A stretch of DNA of 64,000 nucleotides from Epiperipatus broadwayi (Eukaryota > Onychophora > Udeonychophora > Euonychophora > Peripatidae), in assembly GCA_028023455.1 (NCBI GenBank), contig JAQFVV010000184.1:682001-746000 (forward strand), read 5' to 3'. A program made the position numbers and the translations under genes. Within the stretch, counting starts at the first letter, position 1, and each line of letters starts with the position of its first letter. Of this stretch, positions 62,635 to 64,000 are shown one piece after another. The notes beneath the pieces were generated by a model that had not been told where the DNA came from, did not search any database, and saw only the letters and a program-made list of their open reading frames with translations.

Positions 62635-64000
62635 AATAACAGTAATGTGCTAGCATAAGAAATAGTGATCATGTGATATTTTTAAAAATTATACATATTT
62701 TTAATAAACTAGATCATCTCAAGATAAGACCAAAATAAAATAATTTCTAATTGGTTATTTGTGTTTCAACAAAGATTTTTGGTTCTAATCTGATTAAGTA
62801 TCCACTTATTTATAAACTTAACTATTAATACAAAATTGAATTATAAGGACTTTGTGGTGCAGAAATAATGCATCTTCCTGTTAAGCTTATAAACTGGTAT
62901 TTAAATACAGGCTAAGTGAAGTTATTTTCAAACAACTTAATTCAGATAGCTGACCCATAGCCAACTTTATTAAAAAAAAAAAATCAGTAAAATCTTTATC
63001 CATTACTATTCCTCTATAAGAGATTATTGTAGATATCTTTGTTGCACAATGACCTATTTATTAAAAAATATGCTTTATCTTTTTTTAAATATAAAATAGA
63101 AATAAAATTAATGTCATTAATTCATTTATTTGATGCGAAACTTTTCATTATTTTATAACATATATTAGAATAAAATATGTAAAGGGCAGTGCTGAACAAT
63201 AATAAACTAACATCAGTTATAATCACTGGTTTGACTCCATTTCCTTATTATCTTGATTGTTAATTGTTTCTTCAGCAGAGAACTTAACAGACATATGTAC
63301 TTATATAACCATACCCTGTGCTTAGCATTGGATCATTATATGGAAGGATTTATTATAGCAATCATCATTAATTTGTACTCACTATTTTGATTTACAACTG
63401 ATTATTCTAAAGTTTATTAAAATCCAGCATTTTCCATTTTAAAAATGGTAGCCATTTTGTAACATTGGTGATGTCATAAGATAATGACTTTACATCAGCC
63501 AAAAGAAAAATGCCAACATTGTTACTAAAAACGTATAATATAGAGTTTATTCATGGTGTATACACAGTGCACTATACAATATCAAATATACCATTTTGAT
63601 TGTAAAAGTAAAATACTATTAATGTATATTATTTTATTTTATTTTAATCCTGTGTCCTTGTAAAGCAATCAATACATTCTTTACCCAAAGTAAAGTTTGT
63701 AATAAAAAATAAGTCCCTCATTCAGTACAATAAATAGTCAAATGTCTGTTTTGATGATACATAACAACCAAATGTATTAATATCATATTTTAAAATGTGT
63801 ACATTAGCTTAAAAACTATATATTACCCCAATTTTATTGATTAAAATTCTTATTAACAGTATTTTTCTTGTGGCAAAAATTATGATCATAGTAATTGTAA
63901 TATTTAGTTACTATAATTGTAATTTTTTGAGAAAAAATTGTTTTATACATTATGCAATTAATAATCAATTGTACATGATTAAAATTATTAAGTATGTGTA
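62635..64000. other. Gene-free AT-rich stretch to the window end
   Basis: No gene. A tRNA-like arrangement at about 62850-62925 (TGGTGCAGAAATAATGC, then CTGGTATTTAAATACAGG) could be a SINE remnant but is too worn to call. Confidence 0.45.

Noticed and set aside
62850-62925. tRNA gene
   Set aside because: Only loosely tRNA-like; the acceptor stem and anticodon arm do not pair.

Overview
The window is AT-rich (about three quarters A+T by eye) non-coding DNA of an animal, most likely an invertebrate. There is no bacterial-style gene packing, operon or ribosome binding site. Nearly every long open frame belongs to a retroelement, and microsatellites, foldback elements and nested transposons fill the rest. 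The RTE-like LINEs, L1/Tx1-like LINE and Merlin (IS1595/ISXO2-like) relic fit a metazoan genome but do not identify the species. No convincing host gene was found.

Layout from left to right. 1-6185: a minus-strand LTR retroelement (here LTR-C), cut by the window edge and itself inserted in an RTE-like LINE whose 3' part continues to about 6715. 8990-19080: a dispersed repeat family (R1), into which a nearly intact 6.1-kb LTR element (LTR-A, 9171-15276) has inserted. 21880-24600: decayed minus-strand L1/Tx1-like LINE. 26130-34963: an RTE-like LINE on the minus strand in two colinear pieces, separated by about 5.6 kb that hold a broken Merlin transposase (31641-32330). 36130-42125: repeats, an AAT/ATT hairpin microsatellite and two large palindromes. 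44198-50080: a second, older LTR element (LTR-B). 50131-55921: the longest RTE-like LINE, interrupted by a 2.57-kb solo LTR of the LTR-C family with a 4-bp target duplication. 57295-57433: polypyrimidine tract. 59900-61990: microsatellites around about 1.5 kb almost devoid of G on this strand. 62448-62634: a small foldback element.

The main biological story is a group of three LTR retroelements (A, B, C) with unusually long LTRs (about 1.85, 1.6 and 2.6-2.9 kb). Each has a tRNA-Lys-type primer binding site and one highly charged, coiled-coil gag-like frame, and none has a protease, reverse transcriptase, RNase H or integrase. They look like non-autonomous 'gag-only' elements that would need enzymes from a partner elsewhere in the genome. 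LTR-A is young: its LTRs are almost identical and its gag-like frame is open. A and B are both flanked by (AT)n, which suggests a target preference. Other points to check are an unexplained GC-richer frame inside the solo LTR, a 5S-rRNA-like stretch inside LTR-A, and the strongly strand-skewed segment near 60-61.5 kb.
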